Below, one piece after another: positions 33,990-46,280 of a DNA stretch of 64,000 bases. This DNA is from Ceratorhiza oryzae-sativae. Its lineage: Eukaryota > Basidiomycota > Agaricomycetes > Cantharellales > Ceratobasidiaceae. Below the pieces are notes generated by a model. It had not been told where the DNA came from. It ran no database searches and saw only the letters and a program-made list of their open reading frames with translations. Where the stretch lies: contig JARWMV010000233.1 in NCBI GenBank assembly GCA_030998015.1, forward strand, positions 310,001 to 374,000. Direction: 5' to 3'. The number at the start of each line of letters is the position of its first letter. Position 1 is the first letter of the stretch. Made by a program: the position numbers and the translations under genes.

Positions 33990-35343
33990 CTACAGCGGGA
34001 TAGATGGGGGCTGCTGTGCCATCATCACCTCCTCAGGTATCGCACTTGACTCTAGCATAATACCAACTCCAACTTTTGATTGGTTCTGGAGGGTAATGAT
34101 AAGAGTGAGCTTCGAGTTATTGATATTCATGCTTACTTTGACATGGTCGATCTCTCCCCCAACTAGGAACGCAAATGTTGGTGCAAACCGTTGTTCCAAC
34201 AAGGCGGCAACCTTTCCAGTCGAATCGACCTGAGCTCGCATAGTGCTCATTCGCAGGTCCCACTTGGCACCAACAGTCGCAATCGCGTCCCTCCGTCCTG
34301 GCGCGATAATCATTTGTAGATCGGCACCGACGTCTACTTTTTCGCTCAATCTTTGCCAGTACGTTGCCTGCAATATGCCGGGCGCTTGGAGATGCGCGGT
34401 TGCGATCCACTTGTTTGCCTCGGGCAAACCTGGGTTGGATATGCTGCCCGGGAGCGCGGGGGCGGGTGGAGCAGATGTCCAACGGAGGAGATAAGAGGTC
34501 ATGCTTTCCGCCATGCCTCCTCCGATTCGTTGATGTACGGTTTCGAAGCCGAGAGCGAGTCGGGGTGTGACGGATTGAAGCCAGGAGCCAACGTAGATGC
34601 CAGTGCCATCGATAGGGGATGGGTTGATGGCTTTAAAGTTCAGCGAGTAGTCCGAGCCTTGGTAGTCTTGCTCAATTTGGAGCATAGACTGGGCGTTTGG
34701 GCTATTGGCGATCTACAGCACGAAGTTTGATTTGCATTAATTTGTCAACGGAGAGAAAATTGAATCACCTGTATCTGCGCTTTGGTAACGTTGTTGGGCG
34801 TCCATCCGCGATTGATTCGTCCGGTAACGTTTCCATCGTGATCTGTTCCCCCTTGCATGAAGAACTGGATGGAAGATCAGCGTGATGAACGATTAAATGT
34901 CCGCACGCAACTCACGTCACCCTTTGCAAATACGGCAGCAAAATTGTAGGTAGCAGGATTTGTGTACGAGGCGAGATTGAACGAGTGTGTGACCTGGAAG
35001 GCAGGGTTGAAGGAGAGTGCCTTGGAGAGATCTGCTCGCGCCCCATCGAACAGATGGTTGGATGCGTGCGTCACTGTGGATCGCCTGTTAGAGCTCTGCA
35101 GTTTCTAGCCGATAGAAAGACGTATTTGGACTCACTCTTGATCTCTTTCTGCATGTTCTCAGTCGTTCCGGGGTTGGTGAGCCCCAGACCCGCCCTCCAT
35201 GATGCAAATCGGCCATACGAGCTGACAAACGGAGATGCCGCCGATGCGAGCGCAGCTAGTGGACTGGACGTGACTATCGTCTCGGGCGGCGCTGGTGCAA
35301 ACGTCGGACTTGATCCTTTCTCGCTGTACGACGTCGAGGCCAT
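33990..35343 (-). CDS. TOM40: Mitochondrial import receptor subunit TOM40
   Basis: Minus-strand exons 35136-35343, 34916-35073, 34769-34864 and 33990-34712 join to 394 aa. After a Pro/Ser/Ala-rich N-terminal arm come alternating strands typical of the 19-stranded porin-3 barrel, for example GARADLSKALSFNPAFQVTH, INPSPIDGTGIYVGSWLQ and LALGFETVHQR. The C-terminal strand region is followed by a hydrophilic tail. TOM40 is the channel through which nearly all nucleus-encoded proteins enter mitochondria, in the outer membrane. Length is as expected. All introns are 50-62 nt and frame-consistent. A hAT transposon sits about 110 bp upstream of the start codon and may affect its promoter. Confidence 0.95.
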
Positions 35344-35451
35344 CGTAGCACAAATGGCGATGAAGTTTGGATGATTTCGTTAGCAAAAAAATGTTACGTT
35401 ACCTATTATGCTGACTAATTGCTATGGCTTCCGATTCTGGTCCACAACCCC

Positions 35452-35459
35452 TGGCTAAT
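35452..35459. repeat. Target site duplication, left, of hAT element
   Basis: TGGCTAAT, repeated exactly at 38851-38858. Confidence 0.93.
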
Positions 35460-38400
35460 TAGGGAAGGGAACGGGTAGTTTACCCGTACGGGCTACATAT
35501 AGGCAGTTGAACGGATCGTAGCTAGCATACAGGCAGAGTTGGTGGTTATGTAAAGTAGGAGAAAAATGGGAATTTAAACCCTCGGTGCAGGCCTTCCTTC
35601 TCAAGTCGAACCCTCCTGAGTTCTCGAGATTACGATGTCCGAACCTACCTTGTCGCCGGTGACTTTACCAGGTGCTCCCGATCCTGACCAGGCGCCCAGT
35701 TACAACCTAAATGACCTATACTCGGCGAGCGACGAGCAAGCGTGGCCAGTTCCACCCGAACTGCTGATTGGTATGTGCTATCCATTCCCGAAGTTTGGTC
35801 CTAGCATACCAGCTCACCATGGCCTCCCTACATATTTCATTAGCCGCTGCTCGATTGAAATGGCGATCCCCCGCTTACGATCATTATACCATCGGGATTG
35901 AGAAGATCCCTCGAATCGACCCGACGTCTGGTATCGAGCTCCCCGGTACGATGGCCTTCACGTTTACGTGCAGACACGACCCAACACACTGCAGAACGCT
36001 TCGTCGCAAGCGTCAAGATACTTCGGCGGGAACCCATAACCTGAAGCTTGCGGCCGAGCGATGCGACAGGCGCCGTGGTGTTGAGCCCAGTGACACAGAG
36101 GCTCCGGTTGTCGAGTACTCACAGACTCACTTCCGTGCTCTATTAGCTATGTGGTGTGCTGTGAATCACCGACCGTTCCATGCCGTCTCCGATCCGCTTT
36201 TTATCGACATTATCCAGCTACTTCGACCTGGAACCAATGTTCCCGATCCAAAGGTAGTATCATCGGACCTAACCCATATTTATAATCGACTCTCAACAAA
36301 TGTCCGAGAATCGTTCCAGGTATTGTTAACTTGTTTATGTATATATACAAGATATTCATGCGTTGGAAGGAAATCGATACTGCGATGCATCTCGCACTTG
36401 ACAGATGGTCAAGCCCACTTACAGCGTCGTTCCTTGGAGTGATTGTATTCTGGCGGGAAAACGGTCGAATGTGGAGCTCTATACTTGATTTTATACAGTG
36501 ATTTACTTTTTGTCAAGTTGTGTGTACCTGGAACGCTTAAATGTTTCTTATCTAGTCTCACCGAAAGTCACACTGGCGCATATATGGCTCAGAAGACGCT
36601 TGAATGTCTGGAGCGTTTGGGTGTCAAGAATCAGGTATGAATGCTACGTTAAAGCAGCCATTCTAATTTTCCAACTATTATTTGTTTGTAGATTCAGTCA
36701 ATATGCCTTGATAATGCGAGCAATAACGATACGTTCGTTCAGAGCATTGCTTCAGAGCTCCCAAGGTTTATTGGAGCGGAAACTCGAGGACGCTGTATGG
36801 CTCACATCGCTAATCTTATTGCACAGGTGCGCATTTATCTACTAGATTTTTTAGTAAATTCTGTTCTACACTCACGCACAAACATAGTCCTTCCTAGACT
36901 TATATCAGCGCCCATCCCCTCGAAAGAGGCGTCGCGCTGCTGCTGAATCGACAGGCACCACTCAGAATGTCCCCCTTAGCACTGTGCCTTTGCCTTCTGC
37001 TGCAAACTCTTCCCCTTTCTCTGCTCCCGACATTGTCGCTGCTTCAAGCGATCCCAGCGATCCAGAGGTAGTTTTAAACTGTACTGATGGAGTGCTTGAG
37101 CTCCCAAGCGACAAGGACGAAGGGAAAGAGCTATTCAACAAGGCTGAAGTTAAGAAGGTTGTCGCAGCAGCGTTTGAGCGCATGAAGGCTGAATATGGAG
37201 TCAACATAACCCCCGAGGAGCTACGCGAAGCCCAGGAGCTGTTTCCAAAGGTACGATTCGTTTAATTGTTCCCTATAGTTACGCAATCGCTTACTAGGTT
37301 AACGGATTTGCGACATCTGTCCTAAACTCAGAGATTCTTCGACCTGTCTTTGTCAATATTCGGAATATGTGCAAGGCCCAAGGCGACATCACGACTGATA
37401 AGGAGCTCCCTTCTAGTTACGTATCTACACGATGGAACTCTCAGCTTAAGACTGGAGCTACGCACCTCGAGCTTCAGCCTGCTGTCGAAATCATGACTGC
37501 TAACTCAAACCATAAGCTGGATAAATACCACATGTCTTCGTTGCAATGGAGCTTGCTTAAGGAGGTGTGTGAATGCCTGGAGGTACGTTTATCTCAATGA
37601 ATTTTTTGTCTGTTTGTCTTTGCTTCGCTCAAATTGCTTGTGTAGATATTCGAAGAAATGACACGTCTATTCTCACAAAAAGACGCATTGACAATCCACA
37701 AGGCGCTGCCTACCCTTTATCTAACAAGGTACCGGCTGACTCGTATGCGCGACAACGTCGACGGCGACCTGCGCCCGATTACGCGCATTGCTGCATATGC
37801 TGCCATCACTATGGTCAACAAGTACCTCGGTCTCCTTGAGAAAACCGTGATTTACCCAATGGCAACTCGTACGTGAATATTCCAAACGAAGCCCAAATAA
37901 CTGATTAAGCGCGACGTTGAAATAGTTTTGTGCCCATGGTACAAGCTACAGTGGTTCGTAGACAACAGCTTCGACAGCGATCGCATTCGCAGCATCGTCC
38001 AGACGCTCCGCGACTACTACCAGCAGTATTACGCTCAGAAGCCCTCGTCCTCGGCCCCTAATTCAATTTTCCCTAGTTCAAGTACCCCTCGGGTGAGTTA
38101 TTGCCTCATACCAAAATGTACGATTCGCTCTAAGTACAAATTTGATGTCTCAGTCAAGGAATCGATGGATGGTCGGGCCCGCTGTACAGAGGCCTGCCTC
38201 GCAACCTCGAGCGCCAAATCGCGCATTTAGTGCGATAGACTTGTATTTAGGATCTGATGTTATAAACCAGCAAGAGATAGAGTGTAGTGGAGGCTTAATG
38301 GCACACTGGATGCGAGAGCAGACGCGAGGCTCACCGATCGCGGAGATGGCACTTGATATTTTGACAGCACCAGGTAAGTACTATTTTCGATGGTTCAGCG

Positions 38401-38850
38401 TTGTATTCGATAGCTTACCGGTTCCCTAAAATTTATTAGCTTCCTCGGTCGACGCTGAACGAGCGTTCTCGGGCGGTCGAATGGCTGTTAATTATCGGCA
38501 ACATCGCATGAGCCTCTCGACCTTCTGTGCAAAGATGGCCGTTGGGTCCTGGTACCGCACCCCGCTTCTTCCGAGTATTGAGGACGTGATCGAAATCATG
38601 AATGACGGCTCCGAAGACTCACCTGAGCCACTCGATATCTAGAGTTTGGCTTGACGAACGAATGTATGCAACTTAATCTCAATCTAATTGGCTTTTGTGT
38701 GTGATTGTAAACATGCGTACACAACCCATGGGTGAATCACCCGTCCGATACCCAACCCGCTTAGCTCATTACCCGCCCGCTGAGTCAGCTACCCATCAAC
38801 CCACAGGTAATAACCCGGGTATACCCGGGTTATACCCATTCCCTTCCCTA
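35460..38850 (+). mobile_element. Complete hAT DNA transposon (3.39 kb)
   Basis: The ends are TAGGGAAGGGAACGGGTA and its inverse with one mismatch (18 bp). They are flanked by a perfect 8-bp duplication, the hallmark of hAT elements. Subterminal regions are crowded with ACCCG/CGGGT motifs, likely transposase-binding repeats. One plus-strand transposase gene fills the interior. The near-identical ends and perfect duplication suggest a fairly young insertion. Confidence 0.92.
35635..38641 (+). CDS. hAT-family transposase
   Basis: A multi-exon gene with about eight short introns starts MSEPTLSPVTLPG. A BED-like Cys/His segment (FTCRHDPTHC followed by basic residues) precedes the catalytic core. 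The core Asp is in LALDRWSSPL (near 36,400), the second Asp in CLDNASNNDTF, then the family's CxxH as CMAHIAN. The C-terminal dimerisation region reads PASSVDAERAFSGGRMAVN and carries the catalytic Glu. An insertion with a basic run (SPRKRRRAA) and a Ser/Pro-rich linker separates core and C-terminus. Exon joints were followed by eye and I saw no stop or frameshift, so the enzyme may be functional. It cuts and pastes its own element using the terminal repeats. Confidence 0.88.
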
Positions 38851-38858
38851 TGGCTAAT
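38851..38858. repeat. Target site duplication, right, of hAT element
   Basis: TGGCTAAT, same as 35452-35459. Confidence 0.93.
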
Positions 38859-39122
38859 GGGTATCGAGTTCTATTCGACATGGCACATTCTAGCCCTATT
38901 CAACCATGGTCCATGGCCACTACGAAAACATTTAGCACCCTGCGACAGGTAGGCCATAGGCTGTACAGCCGACAGCCTGAGACCGGGCCAACAAAACTCG
39001 ACCACCAAACTCATTGTCTTTTCGTTCTCCCTCCCGTTTGGTGCGCCGAAATATTGTCCCACTAGTTTTGACTGCCCCGATCGTTCTATATTCGATCCGT
39101 GGCCTACCGTTTCGTTGCTCTC

Positions 39123-40440
39123 ATGCCGCAATTCTTCTGCCCATCATGCAACAAGCCGGAACAATGCCCAAGTGGTGTGGTAGTCGCTCCAAATTCTGGT
39201 GCTGCGACTCTGTCTGCCAAAAATGCGACTGGCCGATTCATCTAGTCGACTGCAATCTTGGTCATCTGACTACAACAGCCGACCGGCTGGTGGCGTTTGT
39301 GACCAAAGGGCAAGTTCCCATTGCGTCGGCTGCGTTGAGTATTGACGCGCAGATAAAACTTCTCAATGTATACCGGGCTTATGCTTGGGTTGGGTGTCAA
39401 GGCCAAGGCGTTGCATCAAGCGAGAGTGGACAGCAAGCTTGTTGATTTCATTGAGTGATCATTTGATGCGGCGACTCCCCTTACAGCTGGACGAGATGAA
39501 TATTTCCCCTAGTTCCTCAAACACAGTTATCTGCTGGACCCCTCGCCGGTGCACAATGAACCGTCGATTTACAAGGAATGGTCATTTTTCAATGCGTGGC
39601 GATTTGTTGGCGGCGCGCCTGATTACAATTTCGCGGGCATCCATAAGCACTCGAAACATGGCCGAACACTAAACTCTTGTGCTTTTAATTGATTCGGCTG
39701 GTCGTAGACGCACGTCGCCCCACCTGGGCTTGGGCTCGCGTACCGTGTGGTGTTAGGCTATGTAACGTGCAGCACAGATGCTGAAGAAGACGAGCTTGCG
39801 CCGAGTTACAAGGCGCTAGTGCATGCCGTCTCGTTTGATCAGCTTCATGAGGCGTTCGTATCTGGGAATATGGCTGCGCTTTTTGCTGCGCATAGAATAC
39901 CTCTCAAAAGTCGATTCATCCTTGCCCTTTTCGGTCCTGGTGCTCCGTTTGGTTATAAGCCTATTTGGGACCCCAAAAATGCCGATCCATGCTTAGTTCC
40001 CGGTCCCGTACCTACAGTTTCTCGCAATCCGTCCTGCCTCTCGCATCTCAGCTTAATGTTCTCCGTCTCCGTCTCGTCTCTTCTCAGGCCCTCCTGTCCT
40101 CTATAGCACATCGCACCATAAGGCTTCGCCTCGTAACGACATTTGATTCCAAAAAAATGCCGAACCGTGCCAAACCGACATCTCATACGATATACGGGTT
40201 TAATAACTGTCGCGACGAGGGGGAAGTGGACGCGCTTAAAACGGTTTACAACTTTTCGCTCATCCAAACGATGACCCATTGGCGTTGCATGACGCATATG
40301 AAAAGGGACGGCTGTTTGAATGTCTTAATGCGGCAACCAAGTTGCGGCCGGAAAGATTACTCGAAAGACTTTCGAAGAACGTTAACCTGTGCGTTTTCCT
40401 GCCGTCAAAATTCTAAGTCACGCCTAGTTACCGGTCATTG
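39123..40440 (+). pseudogene. MYND zinc-finger protein, decayed
   Basis: A MYND-type finger is split over two frames: CPSCNKPE from the ATG at 39123, then WCCDSVCQKCDWPIHLVDC in another frame, implying a small indel near 39,165. Later segments fit the known agaricomycete MYND family (LTTTADRLVAFV; SIYKEWSFFNAWRFVGG; GLGLAYRVVLGYVT), but they fall in different frames with in-frame stops such as the TAG near 39,508. Some frame changes may be introns, yet the stops make a working product unlikely. MYND fingers bind proline-rich partners; the full-length family is of unknown function. Confidence 0.6.
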
Positions 40441-40825
40441 CCTCGATCAATAACTTGAGATACGCCGGGTTCTGGTGTTAGTCATGAACCGGAATGTAGT
40501 CACAATATGCACAAATATAGTAGCTCTGTCGTGATTGGTTCGTGATCCGTGATGTGATTGCGTTACCACCGAGGTTATTATGACGTCTGTGCCCCGAACT
40601 AACGTTATGCAAGGCGTACAAAAAGATTTTGTTGGAACGAACCCTTTGACCCTGCTGGAACCTGCGCCGCAGCTGCCAACCGGTGTCAAGACCTGTGCCT
40701 TTGTAATTTGAACCGCTGCGGACACCCCAAATTCGGGCCAAGTTGAACTAGCCCATTGAAAGGGATCATCCCGGTCGAAAACGTCATATCGCTACCTCCT
40801 TGGCTCTTTTTCTACCACCACCACC
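40441..40825. other. Intergenic region, promoter of GT32 gene
   Basis: No coding exons or repeats recognised. It directly precedes the glycosyltransferase start codon. Confidence 0.4.
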
Positions 40826-42069
40826 ATGAACCAGCACTCTTACCACCGGCCACGGAATCTCACGTGCCTCTTGTTCGCAGCCTTTGTGCTCTTGGCCGCT
40901 GCTTCATGTCTCTATCTCATCGAATACGGTTCAACAGTGACGAAACAAACATTCTGCATCGCGGTCTTTGACGACACCTCTGCCTCACGAAACGCCCCGT
41001 ACGCCCCGAACATCACAGCACCCCGAGCCCGACGCCTAGATGCACGTTCTCTCATCGCGGCGGTGGCACGAGGCCGAGAGACCGCGGGGCGAATCATTCA
41101 CCAGAGTTGGAAAACACACGACGTGCTGCCTCATGTTGCTGCACTGGCTGATAGCTGGAGGTTGGCATACCCCGACTGGGACTACGTGCTTTGGGACGAC
41201 GCGGACAACAAAGAGCTCGTCCAAACCCTGTATCCCAAGCTCCTCTCGGCCTATGAAGCTTTGCCAAGCGAAATTTACCGGGCAGATTTTGTGAGAAATT
41301 TATACATGTAAGCATGTTTTTCCCACTGCGGACGGAAATAAACTTGACCAACCCACGTGTGAAAGGCATGCTTTCGGCGGGATCTACGCAGACTTGGATT
41401 CAGAGGCCGTCTCGTCTCTTGAACCACTCTTGTCGTCCTCGGCGGAACGTGTTGCGGCTTCGTCTTCAGTGCCGGTCGCGTTTATTGGTGAAATGGTGAC
41501 ATCTGAAAATCCGGCGCACGCTGTCCCAAACGCTTTCTTCGCGGCAACCCGACCAGGGCATCCGTTCTGGAACGTCCCCATTGAGTTTGCCGTTGCTTGG
41601 GTCGCTAACTGGACCGAGAGGCGAGCGGCAGATGAGAAGCCCGTCGATCCTGGTGAGTTGTCCGGGATACTGCGCATCCACGTTGATTGAGTTCTTCGTA
41701 GAATTTGTCACGGGCCCGGTAGCGCTTCGATACTCTCTATTCTTGTATGCAGCACCAGAAGTCCTGCCGGTCTCGGGTGATGCCTCGCCGAGTGCCGAGT
41801 CCCACTTTACCAAATTGACGAACCATTCACCACTGCCGTCCTTATCGCTCCTGCCTTCGCCTATCAGCCCCAACGTGACTGCGCCTCCCGTCTCCTTGCT
41901 TCCACCACAAATCATATACCCGTACACTTGGGATGCCCCACGACCTCAATTTACGAACGGACCTACAAAATGCGTGTGCTGGATGGCTTTACGAACATAT
42001 GACCGAGAGAGGTGCAAGGCACGAGTTGGAGCAAAGTGGGTGGTGAATTATTGGGGTCATGGGTGGTAG
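40826..42069 (+). CDS. GT32 family glycosyltransferase (Och1-like mannosyltransferase)
   Basis: Exons 40826-41307, 41366-41652 and 41702-42069 join to 378 aa. A short cytosolic tail precedes one signal-anchor helix (LLFAAFVLLAAASCLYLI), giving a type II Golgi membrane protein. The GT32 start signature is GRIIHQSWKT, and the metal-binding DXD motif is in HAFGGIYADLDSEA, spanning intron 1. Residues FVTGPVAL near the C-terminus are also typical. Och1-type enzymes add mannose from GDP-mannose to N-glycans or sphingolipids; donor and acceptor are inferred from the family. The region 41,760-41,930 is Ser/Pro-rich and less conserved. The gene looks intact. Confidence 0.9.
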
Positions 42070-42720
42070 AGCGTCTCGTATTGTTGCTTTGGGTGCTACT
42101 TTTTATATTTTGATGTTCCGGACTATCTTTCAGTATACTCACTGTATAGAAATTTGCTATTATGTACCCCTAATATCAACACATCACATCACGGCCGTTG
42201 AGGGTATTTAAGCCGTTACTCAATGGCAGCGTGTTGCATGCCAACATGGCCGCTTCTACGCGGAACCAGGCTATACAACGAGATTGTGAATTGGTTGGTC
42301 AATAATCGCATTTGTCCGTAGATTACGATCCATTGGAGGTGACTTGAAGGAGCCTAGCGACTGACCCAATCTATGGAGTACTGTGGCCTTTTGGAAGGAC
42401 CCGCACGACCGTGATGGAAAAGTAAGCACCACTTTTCAACCTCTCATGGCGCGCTCATTGATGTCACTTTTAGATTGTTTCAAAGCCAAGGACAAGGTAG
42501 CACAGCAAGGCTCAGCCACCCAAATATTTGCTTCGATATGACCTAAATGCGCTCGTGTGGAGAATCTAAATGTTTATTTCTCAGTAAAAACGCATACTTT
42601 TAACGTGCACATGCCCATGAAATCGTTGGAGCATGCATGTTGGCGCTCTAGACGAGCAGAATCTATCCGTAAAACTGTGAAATATATATAAATAGACATG
42701 TTGCGCGTGTTCGACGCTAG
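42070..42720. other. Intergenic region left of the palindrome
   Basis: No gene is recognised. It holds the 3' end of the GT32 gene and anonymous sequence up to the palindrome. Confidence 0.4.
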
Positions 42721-43131
42721 TTGAAACGGTGCAGAGAGGTGGGGTTGTGACGGGGGGGATGAAACGGTGGGGAGAGAGGTTTTCAGTCACTCGTACAGGT
42801 GAGCAAAAGCTTAGCAGCATTAATATTTCTTGTAGCCACGGAACTTCCGAGTAAAACAAGTACTCGTGTGTAACTGCGTGTCGCCATTCCAACGATATGC
42901 GCATCTGAAAGCACTGTTTTTGATCAAAAAAACGCTGGCACTTTCAGATGCGCATATCGTTGGAATGGCGACACGCAGTTACACACGAGTACTTGTTTTA
43001 CTCGGAAGTTCCGTGGCTACAAGAAATATTAATGCTGCTAAGCTTTTGCTCACCTGCATGAGTGACTGAAAACCTCTCTCCCCACCGTTTCATCCCTCCC
43101 GTCACAACCCCACCTCTCTGCACCGTTTCAA
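42721..43131. repeat. 411-bp near-perfect palindrome (long inverted repeat)
   Basis: Two arms of about 190 bp are inverse copies with only a handful of mismatches (for example GTACAG against ATGCAG, and GGGGGGG against GGAGGG). They start TTGAAACGGTGCAG and end in the inverse. The centre (42912-42940) is short and itself contains a TTTTTGATCAAAAA palindrome. The transcript would be an almost perfect double-stranded hairpin. It could be a foldback/MITE-like element or a small-RNA source. No open frame of interest runs through it. Confidence 0.88.
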
Positions 43132-43920
43132 TAAACTTTGTGCATCGCGCTATGTTTTATTGTGTGTGATGTCCCGGGGCTCTTACGGCCCAAATATCGG
43201 ATGCGATGCCAATGGCCGATTTCAGTTGAACACTCTCATGATTTATTCAGCTGGATCTCCTATTTCGACAAATCCACTGCTGCGCGTCCTTTTCTTGGAC
43301 GATAGATAGGCCAAGGTCAGGTGGCATGGAATGCAATGTTAGCGCTGAGGAAAGTGGCACCCTGACGAACGTGCCTTTTCACCAACAGGAAAATGTGTGA
43401 TCTCTGTAGACTCTTGTTATCTTGGGTTTATGTTCATATTTTCTCCGTCAAGCTCAAACAAATCTGAGCGGTTTCCATAGTCCATGTCCCTCTGTGTTTC
43501 GTGGCCCAAGCTCGATCCAATTACGGGGTTTACTTGCATAAAATTTACTACTTGGGTGCCCAGCTTGTCATTTATTCCGCCATATGTATTAATGAGAGCC
43601 TCAGCGAAACTATACCGCCCGTTTGTTTTCCAACATCAATGTGCTACTTGTCGAATACGGGCTTGATATGGAAGTCACGTGACTCACCTCCCACCCGCCG
43701 CTCCTTTTCTCCCCGGTCTAGCAGGCGTTTCTACAAGCATATATACGCTCAAAATATGCCATTATATAGATAAAATGCCCCGCAATCAATATAGCACGCA
43801 TATAGTATATATGTCAAGCGAAATCACGTGCAAAAGGCGCCTGATGGCTAGTTTCGTTTCCTGGAGCTCCGAAACGAGTTTCCCCCCGTTTTCGATGAGA
43901 AAAAGTGCAACAAAACGCTA
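43132..43920. other. Intergenic region between palindrome and tRNA fragment
   Basis: Several short frames are present but none is supported. T-runs just before 43921 (read on the minus strand) match a Pol III terminator for the tRNA 3' half. Confidence 0.4.
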
Positions 43921-43954
43921 TGACGAGAGTGGGATTCGAACCCACGCTCCGTAT
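43921..43954 (-). pseudogene. 3' half of a tRNA-Leu gene
   Basis: On the minus strand this reads as the end of a long variable arm, a perfect T arm (GTGGG TTCGAAT CCCAC), a 3' acceptor strand TCTCGTC and discriminator A. TTTT follows within ten nucleotides, as a Pol III terminator. No matching 5' half lies within several hundred bases. The fitting 5' half, with acceptor GGCGAGA, is at 53379-53438 on the same strand. Confidence 0.75.
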
Positions 43955-44923
43955 TTGTGGGCGGGGTTCGTGTGTCTGAGGTGTGTCTGGGCCGCGGAAC
44001 GCTCACCCGAGAACCAGCCGCGGGTTCGTGAACTCGCCGAGGTCAGTCTTGGGCGTCCACCTTGGATACAGGGTTTTAGTTGAGCTAGGCGTGGCCACAC
44101 GCGTTGCCAGGCTGCGAGCGCGCTGTAGAGGTGTGCTCGAGGGTGAGAGTCAGGGATCACCCGAGTATCCTTCTTGTGATGACTACTCGGGGGAATGCTA
44201 AACTCTTGCGATTCACAAACGTCGAAAAACCACTCGGTGGCAGCTCTCCCGCTCGGTGCTCGACTAGTGTGCAGATCAGGTCGCGGCCCGTAGTGTCTTG
44301 GACCTTTTTGCGTGGTTACCGACTGCATTTTCGGTAACTGGTTGTAAACACTTGTTAGCGTCGAGCGATTGCCCAAGACATGTTGATACCACCTCGAGCC
44401 TGTGCAATCGATGGGAAATCCCGATTGTCCTCGTCCAGCTTCTGATCTCGACGCTTTGAGACTAGCCAAGGCAGTCGTCGATCTCGGTCAACAATCAGTC
44501 TTGAATTCTGGGCCATCGTTCTCGGGTTCGTCTACACTCGTTTTTGTTCTCGGCATATTCTGCTTGGAAATGGCTAATCTCGGTCCACTTTGGCTGCCTG
44601 CGATCTGTGCCAATAGAAGCGACAAGTAGACCGCTCAAGTAGCATGATCAGAATCTCGCACGGCTCTGACGCGTGCAATATACGCCATGCATGAATGTAT
44701 GCGTGTGGATAAAACTGCAAAAAAAAATCCTCACCCTTTGACGACACTGCCAGACAAAAAATTGCACTCGGCCCTCGGACTTGAACCCAAGGGGGACGAC
44801 GATTTACCATAAGTGATTGGCACCTCCCTGACTTTGCTCGTCTTTGTATAGGGCCGGACGGGTTTGCTTCCGTGCACAAGTCCACCCGCGAGTGCTGCCA
44901 CCACGCCATCCTCAACCACAACC
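43955..44923. other. Left part of the segment between the tRNA halves
   Basis: No gene is supported. The minus-strand frame across 43918-44469 mostly reads the tRNA fragment and G/C-rich DNA. GTCCACCTTGGATAC at 44059-44073 resembles GTCCACTTGGATTAC at 53359-53373 near the other end, in the same orientation; it could be a terminal motif or chance. Confidence 0.4.
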
Positions 44924-46161
44924 ATGTCCAAGCGCGTTGAGCCCGGCTCGCCAATCAGCAACCCAAATCCATCCAAGATCTCCAAGCTATCCGATCGTAG
45001 GTGTATTGCGCGCGTTGCGATTGTCGCTCACGTTATCGGCAGAGGCGACCCGCGGCCGCGGATCTGGACGTGGCGGGCGTGGCCGTGGTGGACGTGGACG
45101 CGGTGGAAGCAACGCCTCGACGCGTGGTCTCATCCCAAACGACTCACATGATGCGCCAGGCCCCAGCGACGCAGGTACGTCGAGCATACATCCAAGGGAC
45201 CATGTTTAATCCTGTAATACAGCCCAGGACAACGGCAAGTCGCCCGTCAACCGTCAAACACTAGCTGACCCCATCCTAGACACGGCTCGAACCAAGGGAC
45301 GCAAGCGAGGTGTGTCTGACAGCCATATTCCACGCACCCAAGACTGACTAGAGCAGTCAATCGCATCGAGTCGCCGCCCGACAGCGACCAAGAAGTCGAG
45401 GAAGCTGACAAAGATGGTCTGTCCTCGCCTGGTTGTGCGCATACATTCTGACAATTGGCCACAGACGATACCACTGTTGCTGATGACGACTCTGACGTGG
45501 AAGACGTAGACCGCAAGTGCCTTTCCTACTCCTGCTGTTCCCGTCATGTAACGTCTCCTATTACGCATGGGAACAGAGCCGAAAAAATCATCCAAGGTCA
45601 AAGGCAAGCGGCCGATGAAGCGGCGAGCGGCCCCAAGAAAAGTCACTGCAGGTATGTAATGTTAATCTGCCCCGCTACATTTGCTCATGAACGTTCCTAG
45701 TTCGTCAACGCTTCAAGCTTCCAGCGTTTGGCGACTTGGAGACGCTTGTCGACGCATTCTATAACAAGAACGCCCAGCTCCTCGCCCTGTCCATCTCCAA
45801 GAGTCGTGCCCGTGCCGAAGCGTCCAGAGCTCAGGAAGCAAAGGTCAAGGCCTGTATCGAGTATCTGGCTCGCCGAAAAGCCACTATCGATGACTTCACG
45901 TCTGACAATGAGCGTGAGAAGTTTGCGACCGAAATGGCCAGCCGCGCGCTCACGGCTCGGCGTGAGGTAGAAGTGGTACTCCAAAAACTCAAACGGGAAA
46001 TCGCACAACTCAAATTAGACCTCAAGAATCGCGACAGGGAGCTCGAGCGGGTGAATAAGCAGCATGAGGAACTCCAACGCCAGAGCAAGGTCAGCGCGGC
46101 TGTGGATGCCATGCAGGCAATGAGGAACACGGGGGATTCACTTCGCCGCACGAGTAATTAG
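44924..46161 (+). CDS. RGG-rich, acidic, coiled-coil protein of unknown function
   Basis: About seven exons start at 44924 (44924-44996, 45043-45174, 45223 onward; further introns near 45310, 45420, 45510 and 45655). The N-terminus (MSKRVEPGSPISNP) is followed by an RGG box (RGRGSGRGGRGRGG), typical of RNA or G-quadruplex binding. Next come an acidic, low-complexity stretch and a Lys-rich segment. The final exon (to 46161) is about 130 residues of coiled coil (ARREVEVVLQKLKREIAQLK). No catalytic domain is seen. It lies immediately upstream of the tyrosine recombinase gene in the same orientation (about 120 bp gap) and could be an accessory factor; that is inference. Confidence 0.6.
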
Positions 46162-46280
46162 AAGCGGACAATAGACTGTGGCCTCGGACAACGGACTGTG
46201 ACCTGGGCTAGTGTGGCTAGCATAATGTACTTAATACTCCCGCTGAATCGACTGATGTATCATCCCCCTCCTGTTTTCCT

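Noticed and set aside
43918..44469. 183-aa minus-strand protein
   Set aside because: Its C-terminus is a translation of the tRNA 3' half and the rest has no domain or introns of the usual kind.
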